Shown here one piece after another: positions 24,288 to 32,526 of a stretch of 64,000 nt of DNA. The DNA is taken from assembly GCF_028830055.1 (NCBI RefSeq), contig NZ_CP101655.1:4990262-5054261 (forward strand), given 5' to 3'. The position numbers and the translations under genes were made by a program. Source of the stretch: Pseudomonas serboccidentalis (lineage in GTDB: Bacteria > Pseudomonadota > Gammaproteobacteria > Pseudomonadales > Pseudomonadaceae). Position 1 is the stretch's first letter, and every line of letters starts with the position of its first letter. The notes below the pieces were generated by a model. That model did not search any database. It had not been told where the DNA came from and saw only the letters and a list, made by a program, of their open reading frames with translations.

Positions 24288-26084
24288 ATGACCAATACAA
24301 TGATCACAGTGGTCAACCAACTGGATTTTACCCTGGTTGTCTATGACACGATGTCACAACCCGTCGGCGATCCGCCAAGCACCAACCCCGCTGATTACTA
24401 CCCGGTGTACAAGCAACTGGGCACAGTCGCCCCCGGGCAGAGCGCGCAGATCCCCAGCCCGGAAATCCTCCCGCGGCTGGTAATGACCCGGCAGAGCGAT
24501 GATTTCCCGGTACAGCTGTTCGTTCCAGATCTGGTCCATGAGAACTTCAGCACCACCGTCACCAGCACCGACCTCGCCTCGACCAACGCCGCCTGGGCCT
24601 TCTACCAAAGCTATGTCAGCCAGCCCTATGGGCCGCTGGCGCTGCAGTTCAGTGCGCTGGTGACCGACCCGGCGAACATGCTCACGCTCGACCAGCAAGT
24701 CTCCGGGCTGCTCTCCACCAGCCCATACAAAGGCGCCGACTACGACGCCTTCAACATCGTCTCGTTCTGGGCCGGCAACTCGCTCTACGCCTGGAGCGGC
24801 ACCTACTACTGCTACGAACCGACCACCAATGGAGGGCAATTGGTACTCCCGCAAACCACGGTCGGCACCTTGCTAATCCAGGACGGCAGCGCGACCTTCA
24901 CCGACAGTCTCGGCGCCAAGACCAGCGTGACCTTGTATAACCTGCAACTCAGTTCCAGCGGCGCCGGTAAAACCTCCGGACTGATCGTCACCGGCACCCT
25001 GCGCGACCTCAGTTGGGAAGGCAAACCCGATCAGTTGGCGATGTGCTGGTCCGGTACCTACAACGGCAACGTATTCATCGCCCAGCCCTACCAGCAGCCG
25101 ACCATTCCCTGGTGGGCGGCGGCCTACGACATGGCCTTCATCGCCTTCGAGGGTGTGCAGATCGCCATGACCGTGGACATGGCCGTGCACGTGCTGCAAG
25201 GCGCAGCCAGTGGCCTGAAATGGCTGGGACAGAATGCCCAGACGCTTTACCAGAACGTGTCACAGCGCCTGCAGTCGGTGGGCGAAAACGCCAACCCGCT
25301 GGGCGATATCGGCGACCCGGTCGACCCAATCAACGTCGATGTGGATGTGGACGTCGACGTGGATATCGATATTGACGTGGACATTGATGTTGACGTGGAC
25401 ATCGACGTGGATATCGACATCGACATCGACATCGATGTGCTGGTGGTGGACATCGACGTGGACATCGATATCGACATCGACACCGACAACGTGGTGGACA
25501 ACGTTGACGTGACCGACACCGATGTCGACGTTGACATCGACACCGACGTCAACGTCGAACCGGGAATGGTCCAGGGCCTGGTCAACAAGGTCGGCAACTG
25601 GATCATGACCAAAGGCTTCCCGGCACTGGTCGAGAACCTCACCATTATGGTCGCCTTCCAGACCGCCGGGCAGTTGCTCAACGCCTGGAAAAGCTCCTCC
25701 GAGCAGTACCTGGCCTCGCTTGCGCCACAGCAGTCGACCGGCGTCGGCCTGCTGGTCAACAGCATGCTCAACGAAGCCAACTCGGTGCAGATACGCTGGA
25801 CCACCTTCGCCCAGTACGTCAAGGAAGCCGAGCCGGACAACACCACCCAGCAGATGAACATCGCCACTGTGCTGATGACCGCCAATGCTGCCGCCGACAA
25901 TGCCCAGCAGGCCTGGCGCTGGTCGAGTGATGACGAGAACGCGTTAGTCGGCCAGATGGCCGCCTGCAGCAGCGCCGACCAGGCCTACATCCTGCTCGGT
26001 GGCAACACCTACAAGGGCCAGGTGTTGCCGATCAAGGTCGGTTGCAGCGTCGCGCTCAAATACCTTAATCGGGTTGCCGGCTAA
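24288..26084 (+). CDS. Unknown large protein with Asp-Val/Asp-Ile repeat tract
   Basis: 598 residues, no known family. It starts with ITVVNQLDFTLVVYDT, as in the previous gene. The middle is beta-rich, with a repeated WSGTY motif (residues ~169 and ~254). A hydrophobic helical stretch (~278-305) is followed by a tract of alternating Asp and Val/Ile at residues ~349-423, about 75 residues with almost no other amino acid. A helical C-terminal domain then ends KYLNRVAG. The tract is strongly acidic and strand-forming; it may bind calcium or a basic partner, or be a modification target. It lies 69 bases after the first gene and 21 before the methyltransferase. Confidence 0.8.
   Translation: MTNTMITVVNQLDFTLVVYDTMSQPVGDPPSTNPADYYPVYKQLGTVAPGQSAQIPSPEILPRLVMTRQSDDFPVQLFVPDLVHENFSTTVTSTDLASTNAAWAFYQSYVSQPYGPLALQFSALVTDPANMLTLDQQVSGLLSTSPYKGADYDAFNIVSFWAGNSLYAWSGTYYCYEPTTNGGQLVLPQTTVGTLLIQDGSATFTDSLGAKTSVTLYNLQLSSSGAGKTSGLIVTGTLRDLSWEGKPDQLAMCWSGTYNGNVFIAQPYQQPTIPWWAAAYDMAFIAFEGVQIAMTVDMAVHVLQGAASGLKWLGQNAQTLYQNVSQRLQSVGENANPLGDIGDPVDPINVDVDVDVDVDIDIDVDIDVDVDIDVDIDIDIDIDVLVVDIDVDIDIDIDTDNVVDNVDVTDTDVDVDIDTDVNVEPGMVQGLVNKVGNWIMTKGFPALVENLTIMVAFQTAGQLLNAWKSSSEQYLASLAPQQSTGVGLLVNSMLNEANSVQIRWTTFAQYVKEAEPDNTTQQMNIATVLMTANAAADNAQQAWRWSSDDENALVGQMAACSSADQAYILLGGNTYKGQVLPIKVGCSVALKYLNRVAG
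25332..25556 (+). repeat. In-frame low-complexity tract encoding (Asp-Val/Ile)n
   Basis: About 225 bases made of GAC/GAT alternating with GTG/GTC/GTT/ATC/ATT codons. Synonymous codons vary from unit to unit, so the peptide pattern is kept without a perfect DNA repeat. That argues for selection on the protein rather than recent slippage. Confidence 0.9.
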
Positions 26085-26105
26085 GCCTTAGGAGAGGAAT
26101 TTCCC

Positions 26106-28532
26106 ATGATCCGTTCTACAGCAACGTCAGCCGAGGCGGCACCCGCCTATGCCAGTAAGCAGGAACACGCCCAGGCCTGGGAAGCCCTGGCCCGCGACAT
26201 CGCCCGCCAACTTCCGGCCTCGGAAACGCCGCCGGCCACTACCACGCGCCAAGCTGCCGGGCAGTTGACCATCATCGGCTCGGGTATCGAGGCCATGGGC
26301 TTCAGCGTCGGCGACGAAGCACTGCTCAAGGCTGCCGACAAGGTCTTCTATTGTGTCGCCGACCCGGCCACCACGGTCTGGCTCAAACATCTGCGCCCGG
26401 ACGCCTTCGACCTCTACGTGCTCTATGACGACAACAAGGTGCGCTATCACACCTACATGCAGATGAGCGAGGCGATGCTGCACCCGGTGCGCCAGGGCGA
26501 GAACGTGGTGGCTGTGTTCTATGGCCACCCGGGGATCTTCGTGCTGTCGACCCACCGGGCGATCGCCATCGCCCGCCGCGAGGGTTACAGGGCGGTAATG
26601 CGTGCCGGCATCTGCGCCCTTGACTGTCTGTGCGCCGACCTCGGCATCGACCCCTGTCATCCCGGCCTGCAAACCCACGAAGCCACCGACATGCTGGTGC
26701 GCGATCGGGTGCCGGACACTAGCCTGCATGTGGTGCTGTGGCAGGTCGGGCTGATCGGAGAAATGGGCTTTCGCCGTGAAGGCTACCTCAACGAGAACTT
26801 CTCGATTCTGGTGCAGTACCTGCAGCAGCATTATGGCGACGACTACTCGATCACCCATTACATCGCCTCTCGCTACCCGGGGGTCGCGCCGATCGTCGAG
26901 CATTTCCCGCTGAGTGCCCTGCATGACCCGCAAGTGCAAGTACGCTTTACCGGCATCTCCACCTTCTACATCGCACCCAAGGTCAGCCGGCCGAGCAACC
27001 GCGAGATGGCAATTCGACTGGGCCTGCTCAAGGACCACGAAATCCTCAAGACGCCGACCAACCCGCAGCGCGAGGTCGACCGCTATGGCCCGCGCGAGCT
27101 GGCCGCGATCCGCCAGTTCGAGAGTTTCAAGGTACCGCTGGACTATCACTGGCAGGAGTCTACCCCCGCCAGCCATTTCATCCTCGCCCTGAAAAACGAC
27201 ATCGGCCTGCGCCAGCGTTTTGCCGCCGACCCGCGAGGCACCGTCGACAGCGATGTGTTTCCCGGTCTGAGCGGGCGCGAGAAACGCCTGCTGGCCACCG
27301 GCGACCCCGGCGCCATGCAGATCGCCGCCAAGGGCGTGTTCGCCAAGGACTCGAACAACAAGGCATTCCTCTTGCAGATGCTTCGCAGCAAACGCCTCGC
27401 CGGCGAGGTGCGCAAGGCCTGCCTGGCCTGTGACAAGAGCACCGGCAGCCAGCACCTGGAAGAAGTCGCGCGCTTCCAGGGCTGGCAGTTCGATGCCGGC
27501 AGCCTGGCGCAGGACATCGTCCTGCTCAACCGTCACGACAGTCTGCCCTGGACCGGAGTCTATTTCAGCGCCGCGGCGCAGCGGCTGATCGTGATCATCG
27601 GCGACCTGGGCAAGCCCGAGCAGTGCTTGCTATACGTCGACGGCCAGCCGGTGTGTCAGGCGCGCTACGAGAAAGGCATTCTTAAGTGGACGGCGGCCAG
27701 CGGCAACCCGCATAACGGGTTCCTGCGCACGGACCTCGGGCCTGGGCGCAAGCGCCGGCTGATCGGCTCGATCTGGGGCGAGCAGGACAACCTGCCGGCC
27801 GAGCATGCGCTGATCGCCAACGAACTGCATCCGGGCGGGCTGACGCCGGTGCATCTGGTGGGCGCGCATCGCAACCAGTTGGGCGACTGCCTGCAGATTG
27901 CCGTGCGCGATCAGCAGGTGGTCGCCCAACTCAATGGCCGGCCGCTAGGTGCGGGGCTGAGTATCAGCGGCTGGTCGCTGTGCGTGGGTGACGCGCGCTT
28001 CGACCTGCAGGCACTGGGCGCGCCGCCGCAGCTGGGCCAGCTCTACCAGCGGCAGGCGCCGCTCGCCGATGAATACTGGGGCAGCTATGTGCTGAGGAAC
28101 CAGCTCGCTGACAGCCCGGCCGTCGTCCTCAACTGGTCGGAGCAGGGCCTGACGGTAAATAGCCAGGCCGTGGGGGAAAGCCGCTTCGCGGACTATCGCC
28201 TGAGTTGGAGCGGCGGCCCTGCGATGGCTGCCAGTGGCACGCTGGAGCTGCTCTGGGACCCGATCACCCTCGACGTGGTGCTGTTCGGTAGCATCGGCTT
28301 ACCGGCCAACGGCAAGGTCAACTGCATCGGCGCGCGGCTGGGCGCGCGGAGGCTGCCGACGGTTAATCCATGGTCCGATCAAGGGCTGTCCGCGCAGGCC
28401 TGGGAGTGGCTGTACCGGCTTTGCGCCGCGGCCAACAAGGAAGGCGGCGGGTTGATGCTCTGGCAGAAGTGGCAGAAGTATGCGTGCAGCACGGCGGTTA
28501 TGAACCGTCAGTTGCATGCCGTGCTGCGCTAA
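26106..28532 (+). CDS. Borosin-type peptide alpha-N-methyltransferase with fused RiPP-leader-like domains and beta-rich tail
   Basis: 808 residues. Residues ~51-290 closely follow the SAM-dependent tetrapyrrole-methylase fold used by borosin enzymes such as OphMA: LTIIGSGIEAMGF, ADKVFYCVADPAT, VAVFYGHPGIFVLSTHRAIA, HEATDMLVRDR. Tyr107, Arg113 and Tyr117 keep the spacing of OphMA Tyr66/Arg72/Tyr76 (numbers from memory). Residues ~353-410 resemble the helical borosin-binding domain of split-borosin precursors (FAADPRG, PGLSGREKRLLATGD). Residues ~417-470 resemble a Nif11-type leader (FLLQMLRSKRL, LEEVARFQGWQFDAGSLAQ). The last ~330 residues are beta-rich and unknown. It likely methylates backbone amides in cis or on the two upstream proteins. 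No hydrophobic core peptide is obvious at its C-terminus. Confidence 0.87.
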   Translation: MIRSTATSAEAAPAYASKQEHAQAWEALARDIARQLPASETPPATTTRQAAGQLTIIGSGIEAMGFSVGDEALLKAADKVFYCVADPATTVWLKHLRPDAFDLYVLYDDNKVRYHTYMQMSEAMLHPVRQGENVVAVFYGHPGIFVLSTHRAIAIARREGYRAVMRAGICALDCLCADLGIDPCHPGLQTHEATDMLVRDRVPDTSLHVVLWQVGLIGEMGFRREGYLNENFSILVQYLQQHYGDDYSITHYIASRYPGVAPIVEHFPLSALHDPQVQVRFTGISTFYIAPKVSRPSNREMAIRLGLLKDHEILKTPTNPQREVDRYGPRELAAIRQFESFKVPLDYHWQESTPASHFILALKNDIGLRQRFAADPRGTVDSDVFPGLSGREKRLLATGDPGAMQIAAKGVFAKDSNNKAFLLQMLRSKRLAGEVRKACLACDKSTGSQHLEEVARFQGWQFDAGSLAQDIVLLNRHDSLPWTGVYFSAAAQRLIVIIGDLGKPEQCLLYVDGQPVCQARYEKGILKWTAASGNPHNGFLRTDLGPGRKRRLIGSIWGEQDNLPAEHALIANELHPGGLTPVHLVGAHRNQLGDCLQIAVRDQQVVAQLNGRPLGAGLSISGWSLCVGDARFDLQALGAPPQLGQLYQRQAPLADEYWGSYVLRNQLADSPAVVLNWSEQGLTVNSQAVGESRFADYRLSWSGGPAMAASGTLELLWDPITLDVVLFGSIGLPANGKVNCIGARLGARRLPTVNPWSDQGLSAQAWEWLYRLCAAANKEGGGLMLWQKWQKYACSTAVMNRQLHAVLR

Positions 28533-28545
28533 AGGGTGGCAGGCC

Positions 28546-29226
28546 ATGGACCTGTTTCGTCACCAACGGGCCGGCGGGCCGGCTGGGGTGTGGATGGCCA
28601 GGGTAGAGTACGACACCGTGGCCTTCCCGTTTCAGCAGATCGTCGCGCGGGACATTTATGGCGTGAGCGAACTGGCCCTACTGCATCGGGCGCAGGCTGA
28701 GTGTGAACAGTGGCGCGGAGATGAGCGCGCCGGCTATCACGCCAACCTGCGCCTGCGCGAGCGGATGAAGGGGCTGGCCGAGGACTGCCAGTTGTACCAG
28801 GCCTACCATGGTTTTGCCCGGAGCGTGATTGCGGCCGCGTTTGGCGGAAAGATCGCCTATGCGAACCAGCCGAAATGGCGGGTGCACCTTGCGCATACCT
28901 GCAGTGTCAGTGCCTGGCACTGCGACGCCCAGGTTACCCGGCGCAGCGATCAGTTGACCGTGTGGGTGCCTTTTGTCGATGTTGACGAGGGTTGCGCGAT
29001 GCATGTCGAAACTGGGTATGGCCGGGGCGATTTCGCACCGGTAACACTGCGTTATGGGCAGGCGTTGATCTTCGATGGAGGGTATCTGGCGCATGGCACG
29101 GTGCACAACCATACCGAGGTCACGCGGGTAAGTATGGACATGCGCTTCGCCTGCCATCGCGGCACCACCGCGAGCTTTGAGCGCTTACGCGAAGCGCGGC
29201 CTTCGCCGCTGCCGACCTGGGCGTAG
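28546..29226 (+). CDS. 2-oxoglutarate/Fe(II)-dependent oxygenase (phytanoyl-CoA dioxygenase-like)
   Basis: 226 residues. The HxD...H iron triad is visible as His125 and Asp127 (SAWHCDAQVTRRSDQLTVWVPF) and a distal His183 (GYLAHGTVHNHTEVTR), with Arg194 or Arg200 for 2-oxoglutarate. It resembles StrG/phytanoyl-CoA-type hydroxylases. It starts 13 bases after the methyltransferase stop (AGGCC before ATG), so it is in the same operon and probably hydroxylates the methyltransferase's product or one of the two large proteins. Last gene of the operon. Confidence 0.82.
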   Translation: MDLFRHQRAGGPAGVWMARVEYDTVAFPFQQIVARDIYGVSELALLHRAQAECEQWRGDERAGYHANLRLRERMKGLAEDCQLYQAYHGFARSVIAAAFGGKIAYANQPKWRVHLAHTCSVSAWHCDAQVTRRSDQLTVWVPFVDVDEGCAMHVETGYGRGDFAPVTLRYGQALIFDGGYLAHGTVHNHTEVTRVSMDMRFACHRGTTASFERLREARPSPLPTWA

Positions 29227-30092
29227 ATTGCGGCGGCCCTGCTCGCTCCCATAGGAATAGTGCTGTACCTGTAAATACCGTCTTGACTCTCTCATCGCGC
29301 AAGCGCGAAGTTTGGATCAAACGGTACGCCTGACTTGAGCTCTCCATAGACCAAATGTTACAGCTTGCGCATCGCTGCGCAGAAGATCAGGTCAGCAGGA
29401 AGACGTTGCGCACGCGGCAGCACATGAGATCCACGCAACACCCGACTACCCTCCCCCGAACAAGTTCCGAGCGTACATGCTCGACAGCATCAACCCTCGC
29501 GCTGCGTCGGCGGCGACAAACACTTCGATCACCATCGCCCATCTCCTCTGCGTATAGCTACGGATAAATATACAAAGCTTTAGCTAATACTCAGATCGTG
29601 AGCGTGCTTCGTGTCGACCTATGCCAGGTTCTGTACGAAATCCCGAGAAACTCAATCGTCGCCCCTCGAACGCTGAGACCTTGGAACCAAGGGGCGCACT
29701 TGATCGACCCTGTCGGTGAAATTCACGGCGGGCATTCGTGAATAACGGCTGATATTGCTGCAGTAGGGGCTTGAGCAGTGCATAGGCCACGCAGGCCTGC
29801 TGATACGTCACGCCCCTGCGCCGGCCCTGATCGGCGCACTTCAACATGCCGGCAGACACCAAGACCGGGGAAAACCACAGAGCGCCTTGCATTCACTCGT
29901 ATATGGTCTTAACTGTGCAATGCAATAAAAGTTACAGGTTAAAAAAGCCACAGAAATGCATTCCATTTTTCCCTAGATAAAAGTCCTCGACGAGTCAACC
30001 TAACTACTGATTATCAGTGGAGATGACAAGTCTGCAGAATTTTAAATAGGGAGCCTACTCATGGAACACTCAATTCAAAAAGGAATATGAAT
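29227..30092. other. Gene-poor, lower-GC stretch after the RiPP operon
   Basis: No gene that I can support. A minus-strand frame at 29584-29892 (102 codons, QGRRRGVTYQQACVAYALL) has no recognisable homologue, no clear ribosome site and ends in Arg/Ser-rich sequence, so it is probably spurious or decayed. From about 29900 the sequence turns AT-rich, leading into the small gene at 30093. Confidence 0.4.
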
Positions 30093-30371
30093 ATGAGCAT
30101 CAAAATCACAAATGGGGCCACCAGAGAGGTCCAAGTCGCAGTCAGCTTTTGGTATACAGATAGTGACGTCAGTGATACCTATTACCCACTGAAGCCCGGC
30201 GATGGTGAAGGATGGAAACGCAATGACTCAAGAGGTTACTTGATGACCATAAAAGGCCAATCCCAAGCAGGTGTATATTACGTTGCCTTTGACAGCGAAA
30301 TCCTCATAGAAGACAACCGTGTAAAGGACCGCGGCGAAACCCTTACCCGACTATCTTTGCAGGCTCAATAG
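30093..30371 (+). CDS. Small beta-rich protein with ITN module
   Basis: 92 residues from ATG 30093, chosen over the ATG at 30087 because AAGGA is 8 bases before it. MSIKITNGATREVQVAVSFW, then TYYPLKPGDGEGWKRNDSRGY and GVYYVAFDSEILI: a compact all-beta protein without signal peptide or Cys. The first strand pair matches the start of the two large RiPP-operon proteins (I-T-V/I-x-N, then a V/A-rich strand). AT-rich codon use unlike the operon. Function unknown; a stand-alone version of that module is the best description. Confidence 0.65.
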   Translation: MSIKITNGATREVQVAVSFWYTDSDVSDTYYPLKPGDGEGWKRNDSRGYLMTIKGQSQAGVYYVAFDSEILIEDNRVKDRGETLTRLSLQAQ

Positions 30372-30408
30372 TATCGAAAAGCTTTAAAATCAATAAATAG
30401 ACATACCA

Positions 30409-30440
30409 AATGACCAACATCGTACATGATGTTGGTCATT
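30409..30440. terminator. Inverted repeat, probable terminator
   Basis: AATGACCAACATC (from 30409) pairs with GATGTTGGTCATT (to 30440) around a short loop, 38 bases after the small gene's stop. The T run is short, so it may be weak. Confidence 0.6.
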
Positions 30441-30537
30441 CCTGTGTGGAGTAACACTGAAGTCCCTCATCTGACTTACCCAGCAGGAGTTTTTTCGGCT
30501 GAGTGCTAAGATTTGGCATAATGTTCGAAAACAACTA

Positions 30538-31050
30538 CTACTTATCTGTGGCAACCTCTTTGACATAGGCTCGGCACGCGCCCAGTGCGATCAGTCCTTG
30601 GTCACCGTCGTCAGTGATGGCGATAATTCGTTGAGCATGCGCGGGGTCAAGTCGGGCGCGTACGGCTGCATGATCCACGCCGCCGGCACCAGCGGTGGCT
30701 GACACCCCACAGCCTTTGGCAGTGTCGGTTGCGTCGAGTAGGACTGACAGCCGCAGATCAGAAGTGGCAAGACGATCGCGCAGGCGATCCTGGTTCTTTT
30801 GAGCATCGGTCATTTTCTCGAAGTGGGTTTGCTCACTGACAGCCCGCCGCTGCTCAAGCGCCAAACGCTTGTCCTGCTCGACCTGCTGCACTGTCGCGGC
30901 GGTCTGGGTCAGTTGATTGAGGGTTTCGGCGTGCTGCTGGGCTTGCTGGGCCAATTGCTTCCCGTAGCGCCAGTCCTGAAACTGCCAGGCGCTGCCGGCA
31001 CCGATCAGCACCAGCACCACTGCGCCCACCGTCTTCCACGGAACGACCAT
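30538..31050 (-). CDS. Phage i-spanin (Rz-like lysis protein)
   Basis: 170 residues from ATG 31050. An N-terminal membrane helix (VGAVVLVLIGAGSAWQFQDW) is followed by a long periplasmic coiled coil (LAQQAQQHAETLNQLTQTAA) and the conserved Rz end (DRLRDRLATSDLRLSVLLDAT; VRARLDPAHAQRIIAITDDGDQGL). The inner-membrane spanin links to Rz1 to disrupt the outer membrane at the end of phage lysis. Its ATG overlaps the stop of the endolysin frame (ATGA). Remnant of a prophage or tailocin cassette. Confidence 0.85.
   Translation of the reverse strand: MVVPWKTVGAVVLVLIGAGSAWQFQDWRYGKQLAQQAQQHAETLNQLTQTAATVQQVEQDKRLALEQRRAVSEQTHFEKMTDAQKNQDRLRDRLATSDLRLSVLLDATDTAKGCGVSATAGAGGVDHAAVRARLDPAHAQRIIAITDDGDQGLIALGACRAYVKEVATDK
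30591..30806 (-). CDS. Phage o-spanin (Rz1-like lipoprotein), nested inside Rz
   Basis: 71 residues read in a different frame wholly within Rz: MLKRTRIACAIVLPLLICGC gives a signal peptide with lipobox ICGC, then a short Pro-containing mature part (QPTLPKAVGCQPPLVPAAW). Nested lipoprotein genes inside Rz are the standard arrangement in Pseudomonas phages and pyocins, which is why this frame is accepted despite the overlap. Confidence 0.75.
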   Translation of the reverse strand: MLKRTRIACAIVLPLLICGCQSYSTQPTLPKAVGCQPPLVPAAWIMQPYAPDLTPRMLNELSPSLTTVTKD

Positions 31051-31472
31051 CACGGCACATCCTTGAAGAAGACGTGCCCGCCCAGCTTGAGGGTCTGCTT
31101 CGCCTTCGCCGCCCAAGCTGGCGCCTCGATGCTGGTGGCGTAGTAATGCGTGGCGCCGCCGGTGGGATCTGGCACCTTGCCGTCGATCACCTGGTCAGCA
31201 GCGATCCGACATTGCGCCAGCTCGCGAAACGGGATTTCCTTCACGCCGATCAGGAACTGATAGTTCGGGTCGGTCTTGTTCCAGCAACTGAACTGATACG
31301 GCTTCTGGCAAACGCCGGCGTAGCCCTCGCCCCACCAAGACTTTTCCTTTCCATCAAATACACGGTTGCAGATCGTCCAGGCCACGGCCACTTGGCCGGC
31401 CGTCCCTTCGCCGCGAGCCTCGCCTCAGATTGCGCGAGCGAGGATGTCGCGGTCTTTTTCGGTGACAGCCAT
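31050..31472 (-). pseudogene. SleB-type cell-wall hydrolase (phage endolysin) with one nonsense codon
   Basis: The full frame starts at ATG 31472 (MAVTEKDRDILARAI), meets TGA at 31427-31425, then continues in the same frame GEARGEGTAGQVAVAWTICN to the stop at 31050. The stop sits where relatives have the Trp of WGEARGE, so a single TGG-to-TGA change explains it. The lost segment precedes the catalytic Glu. The downstream part (PYQFSCWNKTDPNY, GATHYYA) is otherwise intact. Read-through or restart could still give some product, but loss of function is the simple reading. Confidence 0.85.
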
Positions 31473-31800
31473 CACTTTTCTCCAGACAAAAAAATACCCG
31501 CTCAGTGGCGGGCAACTATTGGGGCGTTTAGCCTTGTTTCTACGGCTCAGACACAAGCCTGACGATACAATTCGCCGATTAAAATATGGCTTGGCATCGC
31601 GGATCGGCGTGTTGTCCAGATAGTTGTCGTATTTGTACTGCCGTGCCTAAGGATCAGGTGAGTACGATCGAGCCATGGCACACCGAAAACAATGACCTCC
31701 GATGGCCTTCCGTACAGGTCGCCTATAGGGCTACCCTTTCCGCCGAATGCCGGTTGAGCCCCGGACAAATCACCTCCCCCAGTGCGGCCGCCCCGGCAGC
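31473..31800. other. Phage-remnant intergenic stretch
   Basis: No intact gene. On the minus strand, about 31545-31645 reads QYKYDNYLDNTPIRDAKPYF after a stop, which looks like the tail end of a lost phage structural gene. It is followed by the terminator at 31488-31513. Confidence 0.4.
31488..31513 (-). terminator. Rho-independent terminator (minus strand)
   Basis: On the minus strand GCCCGC-CACTGA-GCGGGT is followed by ATTTTTTT. It would end transcription from whatever phage gene once lay to the right, just before the endolysin start. Confidence 0.8.
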
Positions 31801-32040
31801 TTAAAAGTTGCAGCTGTATTGATATTCGAAAGGGAAAAAGACGGTGTCGACCACCAAAGAAAACGGCGCATCGATTAGTAAAAAGGGAATCAGCTTTCCC
31901 TTGGATGTGCCTACCAGCCACCAGTCAAACCGCAATCCGATGTAGGGGCATCGGTGCTTGTCGTAATCCATCCGCATAGCGGTTGCCATGCACCCGCTCA
32001 AGCTGGCAATCAGCACCAGAAAAATCGCCTTTCGAATCAC
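31801..32040 (-). CDS. YceK/YidQ-family lipoprotein (island copy)
   Basis: 79 residues. Signal peptide with lipobox SLSGC (FLVLIASLSGCMATAMRM). The mature part carries the YceK signature IDAPFSLVVDTVFFPFEYQY after YIGLRFDWW. The E. coli YceK protein is of similar length. Function unknown. AT-rich; a distant relative of the chromosomal gene at 20124-20450 just outside the island. Confidence 0.78.
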   Translation of the reverse strand: MIRKAIFLVLIASLSGCMATAMRMDYDKHRCPYIGLRFDWWLVGTSKGKLIPFLLIDAPFSLVVDTVFFPFEYQYSCNF

Positions 32041-32526
32041 GTAACGTCCTTATTACTTCTTTGCGCAGAACTGCGTAGACGCAGCCACGCAAAGTTAGTC
32101 ACCCATCCCCGACACACTCCCCTCCGTGCCTAACGGCAACCAGCGGAGCGGATGAGTGCATCCGACTGTTGTAGGATCCCCCCCACTCTGGAGACGACCA
32201 TGTCAGCTCTACGCACGCCTATCCCGGAAGACGACTTTCTCGATACGTAGGCTGATCAGGTGGGAAGACGGCGGGATTTTGCACACCTGGCCGAGGTGTT
32301 CAAACATTCACCAGCGGTTGCCGATGATTCTGATCGGAGCCGATTTCGAAACTCGGGATTGGATGCTCAGGCGTGTCGCGACACCATATGAACCTGGCGA
32401 GAAAGTGTCACGAGCATTTCAAGATCGAGTCTGGCGGAACTACAGCGGGACCTGGGCGACGACGCGATTTTACACAACGCCCACCTTCGTTATCAAACCT
32501 TGCCACAACCGGTCACGGAACGACGC
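32041..32526. other. Decayed coding remnant
   Basis: An ATG at 32200 with a good GGAG site opens a frame (MSALRTPIPEDDFLDT) that hits TAG after 16 codons and then continues ADQVGRRRDFAHLAEVFKH. This suggests a broken small gene. The alternative 124-codon frame (32156-32530) has no recognisable features and is Arg/Thr/Pro-rich, so I do not annotate it as a gene. Confidence 0.45.

Noticed and set aside
25332..25556. Repeat tract considered as a CRISPR-like or satellite array
   Set aside because: There are no spacers or constant units; the pattern is at the codon level and in frame with a gene.
29584..29892. 102-codon minus-strand frame after the RiPP operon
   Set aside because: No family resemblance, no clear ribosome site, Arg/Ser-rich end; treated as non-coding or decayed.
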